A DNA stretch of 64,000 bases. Source: Neomegalonema sp. Its GTDB lineage: Bacteria; Pseudomonadota; Alphaproteobacteria; Rhodobacterales; Rhodobacteraceae. The position numbers and the translations under genes are program-made. Below are positions 63,334 to 64,000 of the stretch, piece after piece. The notes beneath the pieces were generated by a model. It worked only from the letters and a program-made list of their open reading frames with translations. It made no database searches and was not told the DNA's origin. The stretch lies in NCBI GenBank assembly GCA_022760435.1, contig JALEFY010000034.1, positions 62,001 through 126,000 of the forward strand, written 5' to 3'. Numbering within the stretch: position 1 is the stretch's first letter; the number at the start of each line of letters is the position of its first letter.

Positions 63334-63750
63334 ATGCGTCAGTTCCTCTCTACCCTGGCCCTTGCCGGTTTTGTCATCAGCGCTGGCGGCAGCGCTCAAG
63401 CAGACATGTTTGAAAAAGCCAAGATCATGGCCGGTGAGGCGATCTACAAGGAAGAATGCCGCCGCTGTCACGCGCCGGATACCGAGCACGCATCCTACGG
63501 TCCGTCTCTGGAGAATGTCATAGGCCGCGGCGCCGGAACCGTGCCGGGCTATGACTATTCTATCGCGCTCGAGGCTTCCGGGATCGTCTGGACCGAAGCA
63601 GCCCTGCGCGCCTGGATGGAAGACAATACCGGCTTTCTGCCAGGCACGAAAATGCGCCATGTCGGCATCGCCGATCGCACTGTGCAGGATTTCATCCTCG
63701 CCTATCTGCGTTCGATCACCACACGCGATGGCAGCGCAATCTCGGAATAA
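63334..63750 (+). CDS. Periplasmic class I c-type cytochrome
   Basis: 138 residues. A signal peptide (FLSTLALAGFVISAGGSAQA, cleavage at AQA-D) precedes a haem site C42-RR-C45-H46, with likely axial Met107 in PGTKMRHVG. The fold follows the c2/c550 type: GPSLENVIGRGAGTVPGYDYSIALEASGIVWTEAALRAWMED. It is a soluble electron carrier. ATG 63334 behind AGGAGATC; the frame is open upstream but without signal peptide. It has an FNR-type box, so it may serve respiration at low oxygen. Partner unknown. Confidence 0.93.
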   Translation: MRQFLSTLALAGFVISAGGSAQADMFEKAKIMAGEAIYKEECRRCHAPDTEHASYGPSLENVIGRGAGTVPGYDYSIALEASGIVWTEAALRAWMEDNTGFLPGTKMRHVGIADRTVQDFILAYLRSITTRDGSAISE

Positions 63751-63794
63751 GGCTTGGGGCGCGGCCGCGTGTTCAGTGGCGCTGGCCGGGAGGC

Positions 63795-64000
63795 TCACCC
63801 CGCCATACGCTGTTCCTCTTGCTTGTGCCGACCCGATAGCGGCGGCTCAAGCACCAGCTCGCGCGCACGCTTCTCCACCACGTCCCGCGTGCGCTTGAGC
63901 TGCGGCACACCCTGAACACCCGCGCGCATCCGGTCGCGCGGGCTTTCGGTCATCAGCATGAGCCGTGCGGCCAGTTCGTCGCGGGCAATCGAATGAATGC
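63795..64000 (-). CDS. Unrecognised protein, C-terminal end (partial)
   Basis: A minus-strand frame is open from the window end to a TGA at 63795, giving about 67 residues: IHSIARDELAARLMLMTESP, then RDRMRAGVQGVPQL, RTRDVVEKRARELVLEPPLSG and a basic tail. The other two minus frames contain stops, and codon choice favours this one. I do not recognise the family. The start lies beyond base 64000. It converges on the cytochrome gene with 44 bp between stops. Confidence 0.45.
   Translation of the reverse strand, partial: IHSIARDELAARLMLMTESPRDRMRAGVQGVPQLKRTRDVVEKRARELVLEPPLSGRHKQEEQRMAG

Overview
The window reads as a chromosomal, mostly housekeeping stretch of a GC-rich alphaproteobacterium. 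The basis is gene content and gene order typical of that class (rsmI-yraN-gshB-comM, glnD-murJ-trpS, miaB-phoH-ybeY-corC-lnt-XRE-metK-trmB, aroA-cmk-rpsA-ihfB, trpFBA-accD-folC, rimP-nusA-ylxR-infB-rbfA-truB-rpsO-pnp), plus class-typical proteins: a MucR/Ros regulator, an ActR/RegA-type response regulator, the DUF1476 zeta inhibitor of ATP synthase, and crotonyl-CoA carboxylase/reductase with ethylmalonyl-CoA mutase. Genus cannot be fixed by eye; a marine Maricaulales/Hyphomonadales- or Rhodobacterales-like organism would fit. No tRNA, rRNA, insertion sequence, prophage or CRISPR array was seen.

Layout. 1-9.7 kb: end of hemW, mutS, the malic enzyme/phosphotransacetylase fusion maeB, a stand-alone receiver protein, then a minus-strand rsmI-yraN-gshB-comM group in which comM is broken by an internal deletion and frameshift. 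9.8-18.7 kb: plus-strand lipoprotein (LpoA-like), glnD, murJ, trpS, a universal stress protein, an Nfu Fe-S carrier, tsaB and rimI. 18.7-36.98 kb: mucR, then miaB-phoH-ybeY-corC-lnt-XRE-metK-trmB, aroA-cmk-rpsA-ihfB-lapA and trpF-trpB-trpA-accD-folC. A two-sided terminator at 36.98-37.01 kb separates these from the minus-strand translation/transcription supercluster (rimP to pnp, 47.6 down to 37.0 kb), which carries an extra FkbM-type methyltransferase between infB and rbfA. 47.7-57 kb is more mixed: orphan ActR/RegA-like regulator, EamA transporter, HI0933-type flavoprotein, a small exported Sel1-like protein, ATP synthase zeta, the overlapping mtnP-apt salvage pair, a SprA-type predicted peptidase, a DUF952 protein and a secreted RTX protein with a duplicated N-terminal domain. 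57-64 kb: two ethylmalonyl-CoA pathway genes (ccrA and ecm) flank an unknown membrane-anchored protein, a methyltransferase and a polysaccharide-deacetylase-like protein. A c-type cytochrome behind an FNR/FixK box follows, then the end of an unrecognised gene.

The regulatory DNA is the least ordinary part. The metK leader resembles a SAM/SAH-type riboswitch variant; an intrinsic terminator sits between a promoter and the start of rimP; an FNR-type box is placed for class II activation of the cytochrome gene; TGCAAA-containing motifs lie before both ccrA and ecm; and a 42-bp repeat occurs twice around the Sel1-like gene. I did not find a convincing wholly new multi-gene system. The strongest leads are the comM lesion, the metK leader, the rimP attenuator, the FkbM insertion and the RTX protein.
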